Shown: piece after piece, positions 18,401-26,425 of the stretch
How the letters are laid out: each line of letters opens with the position of its first letter
Position numbering within the stretch: the stretch's first letter is position 1
Assembly: GCA_022827325.1 (NCBI GenBank)
Contig: JAJDTE010000007.1
Span: forward strand, 1 to 64,000
DNA length: 64,000 nt
Origin: VYFG01 sp022827325
Lineage (GTDB): Bacteria; Pseudomonadota; Gammaproteobacteria; Arenicellales; Poriferihabitantaceae
Direction: 5' to 3'
Made by a program: the position numbers and the translations under genes
Notes under the pieces: generated by a model
Database searches by the model: none
What the model saw: only the letters and a program-made list of their open reading frames with translations
Told to the model about the DNA's origin: nothing

Positions 18401-20006
18401 CCTCGCGGATGGGATCGATGGGCGGGTTGGTGACCTGGGCAAAGTCCTGCTTGAAATAGGTGGACAGGTGCTTGCTGCGGGACGACAGGACCGAGGGCGG
18501 GGCATCCATGCCCATGGAGCCCACCGCCTCCTGGGAGGTGACGACCATGGGCGCAAGCAGGAACTTCAGGTCCTCCAGCGTGTAACCGAACGCGCGCTGC
18601 GCCAGAACGAGGGTCTCGGGGTCCGGCGCCATGGCGCCGACGGCGGGGCGCAGGTTGGACAGCCGGATTTCCGTGCGGTCGAGCCATCCCTGGTAGTTGT
18701 GCGAACAGGCCAGGGACTGCTTGAGTTCGGAATCATCAATGATTCGCCCCTCATCGAGATCGATCAGCAGCATCTTGCCCGGCTGGAGCCGCCATTTGCG
18801 GATGATGCGGTCCTCGGGAATATCCAGCACCCCCATTTCGGATGCCATCACGACGGTGTCATCCGCGGTCACCAGGTAGCGGGCCGGACGCAACCCGTTG
18901 CGGTCCAGGGTGGCGCCGATCTGGCGGCCGTCGGTGAACACCACCGCGGCCGGGCCGTCCCAGGGCTCCATCAGGGAGGCGTGGTATTCATAGAATGCCC
19001 GCCTGGCGGGGTCCATGCTCTCGTGTCCGCTCCAGGCCTCGGGGATCAGCAGCATCATGGCATGGGACAGGCTGTATCCGCCCGCCACCAGCAACTCCAG
19101 TGCATTGTCGAACGCGGCGGAATCCGACTGCCCCTCCGGGATCAGCGGCCACACCTTTTCCAGGTCCTCGCCGAGGACGGTGGAGGACATGGTGCTCTTG
19201 CGCGCCGCCATCCAGTTGATGTTCCCCCGGAGCGTGTTGATCTCGCCGTTGTGCGCGATCATGCGGAACGGATGCGCCAGTTCCCAGGTGGGGAAGGTAT
19301 TGGTGGAAAACCGCTGGTGCATCAGGACCAGGGCCGACTCCATCCTCGGATCGAGCAGGTCCGGGTAGAACTCGCCCACCTGCCCCGCCAGCAGCATGCC
19401 CTTGTAGGTGACGATGCGCGTGGACAGCGTGGCGATGTAAAAGCTCTTCCTGCCGGGCAGGCGGGATTCGCGGATCCTTTTCTCGACCTGCTTGCGGATG
19501 ACGAAGAGCTTGCGCTCGAAGGCGTCCTGGTCTGCCGTTTCCGCGCCCCGGCCCACGAACACCTGCCGGATGACCGGCTCCGTGGGCCGGACACTTTCGC
19601 CAAGATTGCTGTTGTTCACGGGGACGTCCCGCCAGCCCAGCAACGTCTGTCCCTCATCGACAATGAAGGACTCCACGATCCGCTCGCAGGCTTTCCGGTC
19701 GCTCCCGTCCCTCGGCAGAAAGACCATGCCGACCGCATAGCTGCCCTCGGCAGGGAGGTCCAGACCGGAGACGGCGCGGAAGAATCCGTCCGGCATCTGC
19801 AGCAGGACGCCCGCGCCGTCACCGGCGTTGGGGTCCGCGCCCACCGCGCCCCTGTGGGTCAGGTTCTCCAGAATCTTCAGCCCGTCCCGGACGATGCCGT
19901 GGCTGCGCACGCCCTTGATATTGGCGATAAACCCAACACCACAAGCGTCGTGCTCGAATCTGGGGTCATAGAGACCCTGACGGGGCGGAAGTGACCCTGC
20001 TGTCAT
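15426..20006 (-). CDS. gltB: Glutamate synthase (NADPH) large subunit
   Basis: A 1526-residue alpha subunit. The N-terminal glutamine amidotransferase domain releases ammonia that is channelled to the FMN site, where 2-oxoglutarate becomes glutamate. The start at 20006 has GAGG 7 nt upstream; the frame stays open 105 nt further but without family sequence. C22 in DACGVGFIANIKG would become the catalytic N-terminal Cys after propeptide removal. Downstream are the central domain, the FMN-binding segment GGTGASPLTSIKHAG, the [3Fe-4S] ligands in CIMMRKCHLNTC and the C-terminal beta-helix. It is the first gene of gltBD(-hemE). Confidence 0.97.
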   Translation of the reverse strand: MTAGSLPPRQGLYDPRFEHDACGVGFIANIKGVRSHGIVRDGLKILENLTHRGAVGADPNAGDGAGVLLQMPDGFFRAVSGLDLPAEGSYAVGMVFLPRDGSDRKACERIVESFIVDEGQTLLGWRDVPVNNSNLGESVRPTEPVIRQVFVGRGAETADQDAFERKLFVIRKQVEKRIRESRLPGRKSFYIATLSTRIVTYKGMLLAGQVGEFYPDLLDPRMESALVLMHQRFSTNTFPTWELAHPFRMIAHNGEINTLRGNINWMAARKSTMSSTVLGEDLEKVWPLIPEGQSDSAAFDNALELLVAGGYSLSHAMMLLIPEAWSGHESMDPARRAFYEYHASLMEPWDGPAAVVFTDGRQIGATLDRNGLRPARYLVTADDTVVMASEMGVLDIPEDRIIRKWRLQPGKMLLIDLDEGRIIDDSELKQSLACSHNYQGWLDRTEIRLSNLRPAVGAMAPDPETLVLAQRAFGYTLEDLKFLLAPMVVTSQEAVGSMGMDAPPSVLSSRSKHLSTYFKQDFAQVTNPPIDPIREELVMSLMSLIGPKPNLLGLEDGGKDMRLLVEQPVLTNNELERIRQIEDYTNGAFRTKTLSMCYPADQGPKGMRGAILALCEKAELRVKRGYNILILSDRDMDADNMAIPALLATSAVHHHLINCGLRTESGLVVETGACLEVHHFATLAGYGAEAINPYLAFHSITRLLSSMDPDLGLDEAQERYIKAVGKGLKKVMSKMGISTYQSYCGAQIFDAVGLSSRFIEQYFFGTHTAVEGIGLEQVSREAFRQHRQAYADENVPVQLDVGGDYAWRIGGESHVWNPDTISRLQHATRSNSPDTFEEFSRMVNDQDRRLYNLRGLFEFRWADEPVPLEEVEPAAEIVKRFSTGAMSFGSISHEAHSTLAVAMNRIGGRSNTGEGGEEPERFMPLPDGSQNPQRSAIKQVASGRFGVSTEYLVNADDLQIKMAQGAKPGEGGQLPGHKVNAQIASVRHSTPGVGLISPPPHHDIYSIEDLAQLIHDLKNVNPRARISVKLVSEGGVGTVAAGVSKAHADHVTISGYEGGTGASPLTSIKHAGVPWEIGLAETHQTLVLNRLRGRISVQVDGGLRTGRDVAVGAMLGADEFGFATAPLIVQGCIMMRKCHLNTCPVGVATQDPELRRKFTGKPEHVVNYFFFVAEELRRIMAKLGFCTVDEMIGQSDRLNMRGAIEHWKARGLDYGRILAKPEADAKTAVYQCEDQDHGLENALDHVLIERAAPALGRGEPVEIDVAVRNINRTIGAMLSGRVAERYGHGGLPEDTIAINATGTAGQSFGAWLARGVSIFLEGEANDYVGKGLSGGRLAVRPPADAAIGAAEDNIIVGNTVMYGAICGEAYFSGVAGERFCVRNSGATAVVEGVGDHGCEYMTGGVVVCLGGTGRNFAAGMSGGIAYVLDRDGDFRTRCNLEQVDLRAVEPDTGNVDVNDMLQADETRLRMLIENHGRYTNSKMAREILDNWQDTLGKFVKVMPHEYERALVSLREEAMPALEVSHG

Positions 20007-20189
20007 ACTAAACCTCGTAGATTGATTCACAGCGCCGGGGTAATCGATGACAATCAGCCAACTCCTGGCCAAGGCCGGCGCCCACCGTGCTCGAGCGGAC
20101 AGTGACCGCACGAAGGCAAGTTATTCATAATAAAACAGATTAATGACGATTGCCATATCTCTGATACCCGGATAGGGAATATCCGGAAA

Positions 20190-20206
20190 CACGGGGAAAG
20201 CCCGTG
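20190..20206 (-). terminator. Short hairpin between the AbiEi-like gene and gltB
   Basis: CACGGG and CCCGTG form a 6-bp stem with a 5-nt loop, 112 nt after the AbiEi-like stop codon. On the minus strand it is followed by TTT. It may separate that gene from gltB; the evidence is weak. Confidence 0.3.
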
Positions 20207-20317
20207 ATTTCAGTGTTAGCGTGGGAAATCCGGTTCATCCGCAACCGCGCCTGGGCGGTGGTCATTGAAGCGACGGAAAAATCGCAGGATACGGGGCAGA
20301 AAACTTGCCGGCCAATA

Positions 20318-21373
20318 TCAACGCAGGTATTTTTCCCGGAGTCTGTTCGCTGTATCCAGATTACGGGCATCACCGGTCTCTATCAGGTCGGCGTAGGCGA
20401 GGATGGGGTGTGCCAACCCTGCCTGTTCGGTCTTGCCCTTGTTCTTCGCCTCTTTCCAGAACGGCTCTATCAGGTCAATCTGTATATCCTGTCTTTCATG
20501 GGGTTCCGCTTTCCTCAATCGGGCAGCGTGAAGGAAATCCCCCATGTTTGCCTTATGGATATAGACCACCCCATGTTTGGGATTGAGATAGTTCATGTAT
20601 TTTGCCGCCGCGATCTCTCCACCCCACAGTGCACCGAATTGCTCGGCATTGGTGGCTTTCCACCAGTCAGGATGATCAGTAGTGAATAATCCTATTCTGT
20701 ATTTTCCCTTGAGCCTGTAGGGGTAAGCCTCTGCCCATTTGTCTACCAGAAGATCATGGTCGTTCAGTCTTCTCTGGTTTCTATTTGCCCCCTCAAGCAG
20801 TATGCCCTGCGCTATCAGGTCACGGATAACCCAACCCACTGTCCCCAATGCCACCCCCGCCTGATCGGCTATTTCCCGATATGGCGCATTGATCAGCTCC
20901 CCGTCCCTGAGAAAGGCGAAGACGACCTTCATTCCGGTTGGCTGAAAGGCTTTACCGGTCTTGACCCTTTCTCTTGCAACAACAGCTTGCCGGGGTTTGT
21001 TACCCCTGATATGGATGTAAACCGGTCGCTGATTAATGTAGGCATTGCCGGCGGTATCGAGAAACTGGATACCAGCCGCTTTCAGTCGCGCACCCATATT
21101 GGGGTTTATGTAGTCCGCTATGAGCATTCCCTGACCCGGTTCCGCAAGATTGCTGATCCGGTTGATGACAGCTCCGAGATTGGACTGTGTTGCCCATTTC
21201 CGGATTTCCGCAGCCAATCGCACGCCGCCGTTGGGCATCCGGATGATTGCATCTACGCATCCATCATCCTTTTCAGCATGACGACCGACTACATCCAGGC
21301 GCAAATCCGCCTCACGGCGGATCGCCCCGATCGCGGCATCAAGTATGTCGTTTTCCGTCGCTGGTCCATTCAT
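20318..21373 (-). CDS. AbiEi-type (type IV TA) antitoxin family protein, orphan
   Basis: A roughly 351-residue protein of the AbiEi_2-like group annotated as type IV toxin-antitoxin transcriptional regulators. The N-terminal half resembles a nuclease-like fold (RLDVVGRHAE, RLAAEIRKWATQSNLGAVI, then MLIADYINPNMGARL). A winged-helix segment follows (FQPTGMKVVFAFLRDGELI, then YREIADQAGVALGTVGWVIR), and the C-terminus HPILAYADLIETGDARNLDT is characteristic. I place the start at the ATG at 21373, which fits the usual N-terminus (NDILDAAIGAIRR); an ATG at 21418 is possible. No AbiEii nucleotidyltransferase toxin is nearby, so it is an orphan. It is more A+T-rich than its neighbours, suggesting transfer. 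Confidence 0.72.
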   Translation of the reverse strand: MNGPATENDILDAAIGAIRREADLRLDVVGRHAEKDDGCVDAIIRMPNGGVRLAAEIRKWATQSNLGAVINRISNLAEPGQGMLIADYINPNMGARLKAAGIQFLDTAGNAYINQRPVYIHIRGNKPRQAVVARERVKTGKAFQPTGMKVVFAFLRDGELINAPYREIADQAGVALGTVGWVIRDLIAQGILLEGANRNQRRLNDHDLLVDKWAEAYPYRLKGKYRIGLFTTDHPDWWKATNAEQFGALWGGEIAAAKYMNYLNPKHGVVYIHKANMGDFLHAARLRKAEPHERQDIQIDLIEPFWKEAKNKGKTEQAGLAHPILAYADLIETGDARNLDTANRLREKYLR

Positions 21374-21428
21374 GGCGTTTGCTGTATTTACATTGCACCA
21401 AAGCGTACCCCCGTTCATTATATAATTA

Positions 21429-21447
21429 TGTTCAGTATTATTGAACA
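21429..21447 (-). promoter_or_regulatory. Operator-like palindrome and promoter of the AbiEi-like gene
   Basis: TGTTCA-N7-TGAACA is a perfect dyad in an A+T-rich stretch just upstream of the gene. A TATAAT-like box lies immediately downstream on the minus strand, around 21416-21423. AbiEi antitoxins bind inverted repeats in their own promoters, so this is a candidate autoregulatory site. Confidence 0.45.
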
Positions 21448-21699
21448 AAATAAATAAATGAACTCTAGCATGATGATGTGACCCGGCATCGCACTGGTAA
21501 GTCTTCGGGGATTTGTGGTGCATCTTTCCACTGCCAGGGCACCGCGAATGAGAGAATTTGGAGCTAGTATTACGTCTTGTCTCATTGCATGTTCCACGGG
21601 CGAAACTGCGCTCCACACAAGCGGAGTCCGCGGGGGAAATCGTTTCACCCACCTGCATGCTACACTTTGCCCGGCACAGCGGCGCACGATAAGTCAGCG

Positions 21700-21948
21700 A
21701 TGGCAGAATATGTAACCAACGACCTTCTTCTTGAGCATCTCAAGGCAATCCGTGCCGATCTGTCTGACATTCGTGAACAGAACAGGAATATCCTGAAGCG
21801 GCTGGCCAATCTTGAAACGATGGTAGCAAGGCAGGGACGGGACTAGGCCGAGATGGCTTCCGAACCGGTGGACGATCGTCACAGTATCGGAAGACTGAGT
21901 GAAAGCATCTCACGTATCGAGAGACGCCTCGAGCTTGTCGACAGCTGA
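21700..21948 (+). pseudogene. Small coiled-coil protein gene interrupted by an in-frame stop
   Basis: ATG at 21700 opens a 48-codon frame (MAEYVTNDLLLEHLKAIRAD..., ending LETMVARQGRD) that stops at a TAG at 21844-21846. The same frame continues as GCC GAG ATG and encodes RLSESISRIERRLELVDS before TGA at 21946. Both halves have heptad-like Leu/Ile spacing, and together they resemble the small coiled-coil proteins of about 80 residues common in proteobacteria, so the TAG probably splits one gene. A shortened 48-residue product is still possible. The function is unknown. Confidence 0.55.
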
Positions 21949-22175
21949 CGGTGCGGCCTTGCACGATCGCTGTTCCGGCCGCGGTATTCGCCATATTGAC
22001 TTATTTAGACGCCTCCTCGGTTGCAACCACATAGTTTACGTATTGGCGGTCTAACATCTCGTCCAGTGCGTCCGTGTATCAGACCCCTGCATACTTCGTT
22101 CCCACTCCAGCACTCGGCTCACCACCGCAGTGTGGTACCACTGGCTGACAGAACGTCCATTCCCGCCCACGGCGG

Positions 22176-22493
22176 TCAGGCCACAGCTCCGAGCCCGTTC
22201 TTCGCCACCAGCGTCAGCAGCTTAAGCGAAGCGCCCCGAGGACGCTTCTCGCCGCGCTCCCACTGGCTCACCAGTCCCGTCGTCACATTGAGGTAGCGTG
22301 CGAATACTGCCTGGCTCGCACGCTCGCGCAACCGCAACTCCCGGATTGCCTCCGGCGTCATCTCCTCGACCGGCGTGAGGCACATCTCGTCGAATTTTCG
22401 CATGGTCTTCTTCGGCATGAGGCCTGCCTCCGCCAGACCGAGTGCCGCTTCGTGCACCGACGCCAGCACCTCGCTCTCATACTGCTTCGTCAT
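22176..22493 (-). CDS. HigA-type XRE-family antitoxin
   Basis: A 105-residue helix-turn-helix protein of the HigA2/NadS-like antitoxin group. An N-terminal region (about 1-45) ends in LTPVEEMTPEAIRELR, then comes an XRE-type HTH with SQAVFARYLNVTTGLVSQWE and the typical GEKRPRGASLKLL ending. The start codon lies inside the 3' end of a toxin remnant, the normal toxin-first order of HigBA modules. The antitoxin looks intact while its partner does not, so it may persist as a free DNA-binding protein. Target not known. Confidence 0.8.
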   Translation of the reverse strand: MTKQYESEVLASVHEAALGLAEAGLMPKKTMRKFDEMCLTPVEEMTPEAIRELRLRERASQAVFARYLNVTTGLVSQWERGEKRPRGASLKLLTLVAKNGLGAVA

Positions 22494-22617
22494 TGCATTT
22501 CACCTCGATAATCGCGCCCGTGGCCTGCGCGTCCGCGAGACCCGCCATGTCCAGCGCCAGATACAGGTCTGTCAGTGCCCGCAGCCCCGAGAGTTCCTTT
22601 TTTTCTGCGGATACCAC
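22477..22617 (-). pseudogene. Remnant of a HigB/RelE-like toxin
   Basis: The last 40 or so residues of a HigB-type toxin are recognisable (KKELSGLRALTDLYL, then ALDMAGLADA and GAIIEV), ending at TGA 22477-22479 inside the antitoxin gene. Above 22617 the frame is closed by a stop, and the catalytic N-terminal two thirds are absent. The piece LADAQATGAIIEV fits the C-terminus that usually precedes a HigA start. No active toxin can be made. Confidence 0.6.
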
Positions 22618-22762
22618 TCATCAGATCATAGAGTTCAAACTGGAAGCAACAACCAGAGCAAAAACACATTATAGCGATGATTAATTGTATACCATCGGCC
22701 CGAATTGCCCCGGGTCCGCTGCCGATGGGCGCCTGCCGAAAGTGCGGGTTCGCCCGGAAACC

Positions 22763-23848
22763 CTATCCGTCGGCACAGAAGCTGCGAATGGATTCCATCA
22801 GCAGCCGCTCATCCACACCCTCCACGATCTCCGCCTGGCCGATGTCATTCAGAAGGACCAGCCTGAGACGACCATGCAGCACTTTCTTGTCCCCTTGCAT
22901 CAATGCCCGGATCCGCTCCGGATCAATCCCGGGAAACGGTTCGCTCGGGAGTCCCGCGCGCCGAATCAGGTCCCGGGTTCGGACAAACGCCCGTTCGTCG
23001 ATCCTTCCAAGGGACATCGACAGGTGGGCTGCCATGATCATTCCCATGCCCACCGCCTCCCCGTGCAGCCAGGAGTCGTACCCCGTGGCCGCCTCGATGG
23101 CATGACCGAATGTGTGCCCGAGGTTGAGCAGTGCGCGCTGGCCCGATTCCCGTTCATCCCGCTCCACCACGGCCGCCTTGTTCGCACAGGAAACGGACAC
23201 CACGTGGGACACCGCCCCGGAATCCAATGCCAGCACCGAGTCCATGTGGTCCTCAAGCCAGGAAAAAAACCCGGCATCGCCGATCAGGGCGTACTTGATT
23301 ACCTCCGCAACGCCGGCGGACAGTTCCCGGGACGGCAGGGTGGCCAATGTCGACGTGTCGATCACCACCCGGCGCGGCTGGTGGAATGCGCCGATCAGGT
23401 TCTTGCCCGACGGATGGTTCACACCCGTCTTTCCGCCGACAGAGGAATCGACCTGCGACAGCAGGGTGGTCGGCACCTGGATGAAGGGTACGCCCCGCTG
23501 GTAGGATGCCGCGGCGAAGCCGGCCAGATCCCCGACAACCCCGCCCCCAAGGGCAACCACGGTGACCGTCCGGTCGCAGGGGACCGCCAGCATGGCGTCG
23601 AGAATATCCGAGAACGTCGACAGCGACTTGGCGGTTTCGCCGTCCGGCAGCACCAGCTGGTGCACTTCCCGGCCGGACAGGGTTTCCCGCAACCGGTCCA
23701 GGTACAGCGGGGCGACCACGTCGTTGGTGATGATGAACACCTGGCGGCCCCCGATCCAGGCATCGAACTCCTCCGGCCGGTCGATCAGCCCGGAGCCGAT
23801 GCGGATATCGTAGCTGCGCGTCCCAAGGCCGACCGGTACCGTGGTCAT
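22763..23848 (-). CDS. aroB: 3-Dehydroquinate synthase
   Basis: A 361-residue NAD- and metal-dependent enzyme making 3-dehydroquinate from DAHP, the second step of the shikimate pathway. The start at 23848 overlaps the aroK stop (ATGA); an in-frame ATG 30 nt earlier lies within aroK. Motifs include LGGGVVGDLAGFAAASYQRG for NAD, the Lys-rich VGGKTGVNHPSGKNLIGAFH substrate loop, and metal ligands in the segment LLNLGHTFGHAIEAATGYD, with a second His in WLHGEAVGMGM. Transcribed together with aroK, the usual arrangement. Confidence 0.97.
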   Translation of the reverse strand: MTTVPVGLGTRSYDIRIGSGLIDRPEEFDAWIGGRQVFIITNDVVAPLYLDRLRETLSGREVHQLVLPDGETAKSLSTFSDILDAMLAVPCDRTVTVVALGGGVVGDLAGFAAASYQRGVPFIQVPTTLLSQVDSSVGGKTGVNHPSGKNLIGAFHQPRRVVIDTSTLATLPSRELSAGVAEVIKYALIGDAGFFSWLEDHMDSVLALDSGAVSHVVSVSCANKAAVVERDERESGQRALLNLGHTFGHAIEAATGYDSWLHGEAVGMGMIMAAHLSMSLGRIDERAFVRTRDLIRRAGLPSEPFPGIDPERIRALMQGDKKVLHGRLRLVLLNDIGQAEIVEGVDERLLMESIRSFCADG

Positions 23849-24372
23849 GACGCCGCCGCCGGCCTGCCCGCCAGGCATGCCTGGATCCGGCGCGCCGTCC
23901 TGTTTGCGGAATCCGAGGAAACGGATACCCGGAAGTCGGCGGCTTCCCGGTAGAGGGGATCGCGTTCGAGCTTGATTGCCTCCATCCTTGCCTTCGGATC
24001 CTCCACCTGGAGCAGCGGCCGGTTGCGGCAGTTCCTGAGCCGCAGCCAGAGCGCATCCAGGGGAATGTCCAGGTAGACGACCTGCCCTGATTCACGCATC
24101 AGCGCCCGGTTCTCCGGACGGATCACGATGCCGCCGCCCGTGGATACCACCGCCTCGCCATCCTGGCAGATTTCTCCCAGGAGGCGGGACTCGCGGTCAC
24201 GGAAGCCTTCCTCGCCCTCCACTTCGAAAATATGGGATATGGTGACGCCGGTGCGCCGGATCAGTTCCCCGTCGATATCGATGAATTCCCGGCCGAGCAG
24301 ACCGGCCAGCTTCCTGCCCACCGTGGTCTTGCCCGACCCCATGAGGCCAATCAGGAAAATGTGATTACTCAA
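23845..24372 (-). CDS. aroK: Shikimate kinase
   Basis: A 175-residue kinase phosphorylating shikimate at the 3-hydroxyl with ATP. The Walker A loop is GLMGSGKTTVGR (residues 9-20), the shikimate-binding Asp is in DIDGELIRRTG, the substrate loop is STGGGIV, and the LID region lies around LRNCRNRPLL. The length is standard. It overlaps aroB by 4 nt and is first in the pair; 227 nt separate it from the iol operon upstream. Confidence 0.96.
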   Translation of the reverse strand: MSNHIFLIGLMGSGKTTVGRKLAGLLGREFIDIDGELIRRTGVTISHIFEVEGEEGFRDRESRLLGEICQDGEAVVSTGGGIVIRPENRALMRESGQVVYLDIPLDALWLRLRNCRNRPLLQVEDPKARMEAIKLERDPLYREAADFRVSVSSDSANRTARRIQACLAGRPAAAS

Positions 24373-24599
24373 AACTTGTCAGTGCCGTCGCTGAAGCAAG
24401 GAGCGGCGTCGTCCGGTGGCCGATGATGGCCTATTGTACCGACTTACACCCGGATGAATGATGATGGTCATTGAACAAATGCGCAAGGTTATCCGGCAGG
24501 AACCGATATCTGTCGACACCTGCAGGCTGGTTTGGCAGGTTTCTCAGGGACCGGGCGGGCTTGCTGACCGATCAAACCACCCTGACGACCGTGGCACGG

Positions 24600-25616
24600 T
24601 CAGGAAGTCCCATCGACGTCGCTGACGGCGACCATGCGGCCGGTGGCGAGGGACTCTGTCGCCGCATCCGCCACCGCGAGGGCGGCCAGGCCGTCCCGAC
24701 CATCCGGATAGTCGACCTGCTCCCCCCTGACGACAGCACAGAACGTCTCGATTTCGTGGCGGTAGGCGTCCGCATAGCGTTCCATGAAGAAGTTGCCGAG
24801 CGGATCGGTCAAGAAGCCATCCCGGCCGGCCAGTTCAACCGTCGTCGCCACGGGATTTCCGGCCGACACCATGCCGCCGGAACCGTGAACCTCGATCCGC
24901 TGGTCGTAACCGTAGCAGGCACGGCGCGAGTTCGACACCAGGGCGAGCCGGCCGCCGGACGACCGCAACATGACGGTCGCGGTATCGACATCGCCGGCGT
25001 CGCCGATGGCCGGGTCGATGGCTGCCGTGCCCATGGCGGCAACTTCCACGATCTCCTCGCCGATCAGGAACCGCAGCATGTCGAAATCATGGATCGCCAT
25101 GTCCCGGAAAAGTCCGCCGGACCGTTCGATGTAGGAAAGCGGCGGCGGTGCCGGGTCCCGGGACGTGATCTGGACGAGCTCGACGTCTCCGATCCGGCCA
25201 CCGTCGATTGCCTCGCGCAGCCGCCTGAATGACGGATCGAACCGGCGGTTGAAGCCGATCATCAACGGCACCTCTCTGCGAACCGCCTCGGAGACGCAGC
25301 GCCGCGCCACCTGCATGTCCAGTGCGATGGGTTTTTCGCAGAAAATGACCTTGCCCGCATTGGCGGCCTGCCCGATCTGCGCGGCATGGAATTCGGTCGG
25401 CGTGGCGATCAGCACTCCCTGCACGGCGGGGTCGGCCAGCAATTCATCCACGGAAACCGCCCGGGCGCCCGATTCCCCGGCAACCGACACGGCAGCCGCC
25501 TCATCGGAATCGGCGACGGCGACAAGCTCCGCATCCGGAATTTGCGTGACTGAGCCGGCGTGAATCCGTCCGATCCGGCCAGCCCCGACAAGACCGAGGC
25601 GGACTGGGGCGCTCAT
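24600..25616 (-). CDS. iolG: Inositol 2-dehydrogenase (Gfo/Idh/MocA family)
   Basis: A 338-residue NAD-dependent dehydrogenase oxidising myo-inositol to scyllo-inosose, the entry step of inositol catabolism. The N-terminal Rossmann fold has GLVGAGRIGRIHAG (residues 8-21), the family motif is FCEKPIALD with the catalytic Lys, and the C-terminal part carries the Asp/His-containing MAIHDFDMLRFL. It is the last gene of the iol operon, overlapping iolB by 4 nt. Scyllo-inositol dehydrogenases share this fold, but the operon favours iolG. Confidence 0.88.
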   Translation of the reverse strand: MSAPVRLGLVGAGRIGRIHAGSVTQIPDAELVAVADSDEAAAVSVAGESGARAVSVDELLADPAVQGVLIATPTEFHAAQIGQAANAGKVIFCEKPIALDMQVARRCVSEAVRREVPLMIGFNRRFDPSFRRLREAIDGGRIGDVELVQITSRDPAPPPLSYIERSGGLFRDMAIHDFDMLRFLIGEEIVEVAAMGTAAIDPAIGDAGDVDTATVMLRSSGGRLALVSNSRRACYGYDQRIEVHGSGGMVSAGNPVATTVELAGRDGFLTDPLGNFFMERYADAYRHEIETFCAVVRGEQVDYPDGRDGLAALAVADAATESLATGRMVAVSDVDGTS

Positions 25617-26425
25617 GACTCCGCGTCGCGCTGGAAGATCCAGTCATGGCTGGGATGGTTCCTGAACCGCCACTTGCGTTCGGGCCCCGCCATCACGTTG
25701 AGGTAATACATCTCGTAGCCGTAGGGGACGCCGCAGGGATGGTGCCCGCGCGGCACCAGAACGGTGTCGCCGTCGCTGACCGTCATCGTCTCGTCCAGTT
25801 CGCCGTCTTCCGTGAAAACCCTCTGGAACCCGAAACCCTGGGGCGGATCGATGCGGTGATAGTAGGTCTCTTCCAGGTAGGTCATGCCCTCGCCCTCATC
25901 CGCGTCATGCCGATGGGGCGGATAGCTCGACCAGTGCCCCTGGGGAGTGAATACCTCGGTGACCAGCAGGTGGTCGGCGATGTCGGCGTCGTCCATCGCG
26001 ATGGGGTGGATATAGCGGGTATTCGTGCCCTTGCCGCGCTTGATGAGGGGGATGCCGGACGGGTCGATGGCCGCCGCCGCATGCCCGCCGAAACCGGGGG
26101 CCGAACAGACGGCAATGGTACAGTCGGTGACGGCGCGGGCGGACCAGGATGTTCCGTTCGGCACATAGACGGCATGGGGCCGGGTGCGCTCGAAGACGCT
26201 CATGCGTTCCCCCCTGACGCCAAAATCCACCTCCGGGGTCGACAGCTCCGCCCTGCCCTCGATCATGACGAGGATGACTTCACGGTCGCCCGTCGCCTCT
26301 CCCGCCGCCCCACCCGCCCGGAGTGCATGGACGGCGAACCCGACATAACGCCACCCGGCGTTCTCTGGGGTGACATCGATAATCTTGCCTGTTGCGCCGC
26401 TTGGTTTTCGCAGAAGACTGCTCAC
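25613..26425 (-). CDS. iolB: 5-Deoxy-glucuronate isomerase
   Basis: A 270-residue bicupin isomerase converting 5-deoxy-D-glucuronate to 2-deoxy-5-keto-D-gluconate. The metal-binding cupin motif is in the second half (SSYPPHRHDADEGEGMTYLE, with His and Glu ligands), and VLVPRGHHPCGVPYGYEMYY is a signature of the family. The length is normal. It overlaps iolE upstream and iolG downstream by 4 nt each. Confidence 0.95.
   Translation of the reverse strand: MSSLLRKPSGATGKIIDVTPENAGWRYVGFAVHALRAGGAAGEATGDREVILVMIEGRAELSTPEVDFGVRGERMSVFERTRPHAVYVPNGTSWSARAVTDCTIAVCSAPGFGGHAAAAIDPSGIPLIKRGKGTNTRYIHPIAMDDADIADHLLVTEVFTPQGHWSSYPPHRHDADEGEGMTYLEETYYHRIDPPQGFGFQRVFTEDGELDETMTVSDGDTVLVPRGHHPCGVPYGYEMYYLNVMAGPERKWRFRNHPSHDWIFQRDAES

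Noticed and set aside
15396..19994. Two very long antisense open frames opposite gltB
   Set aside because: They are mirror effects of G+C-rich codon usage in gltB; they have no domains and the sense strand encodes a complete enzyme.
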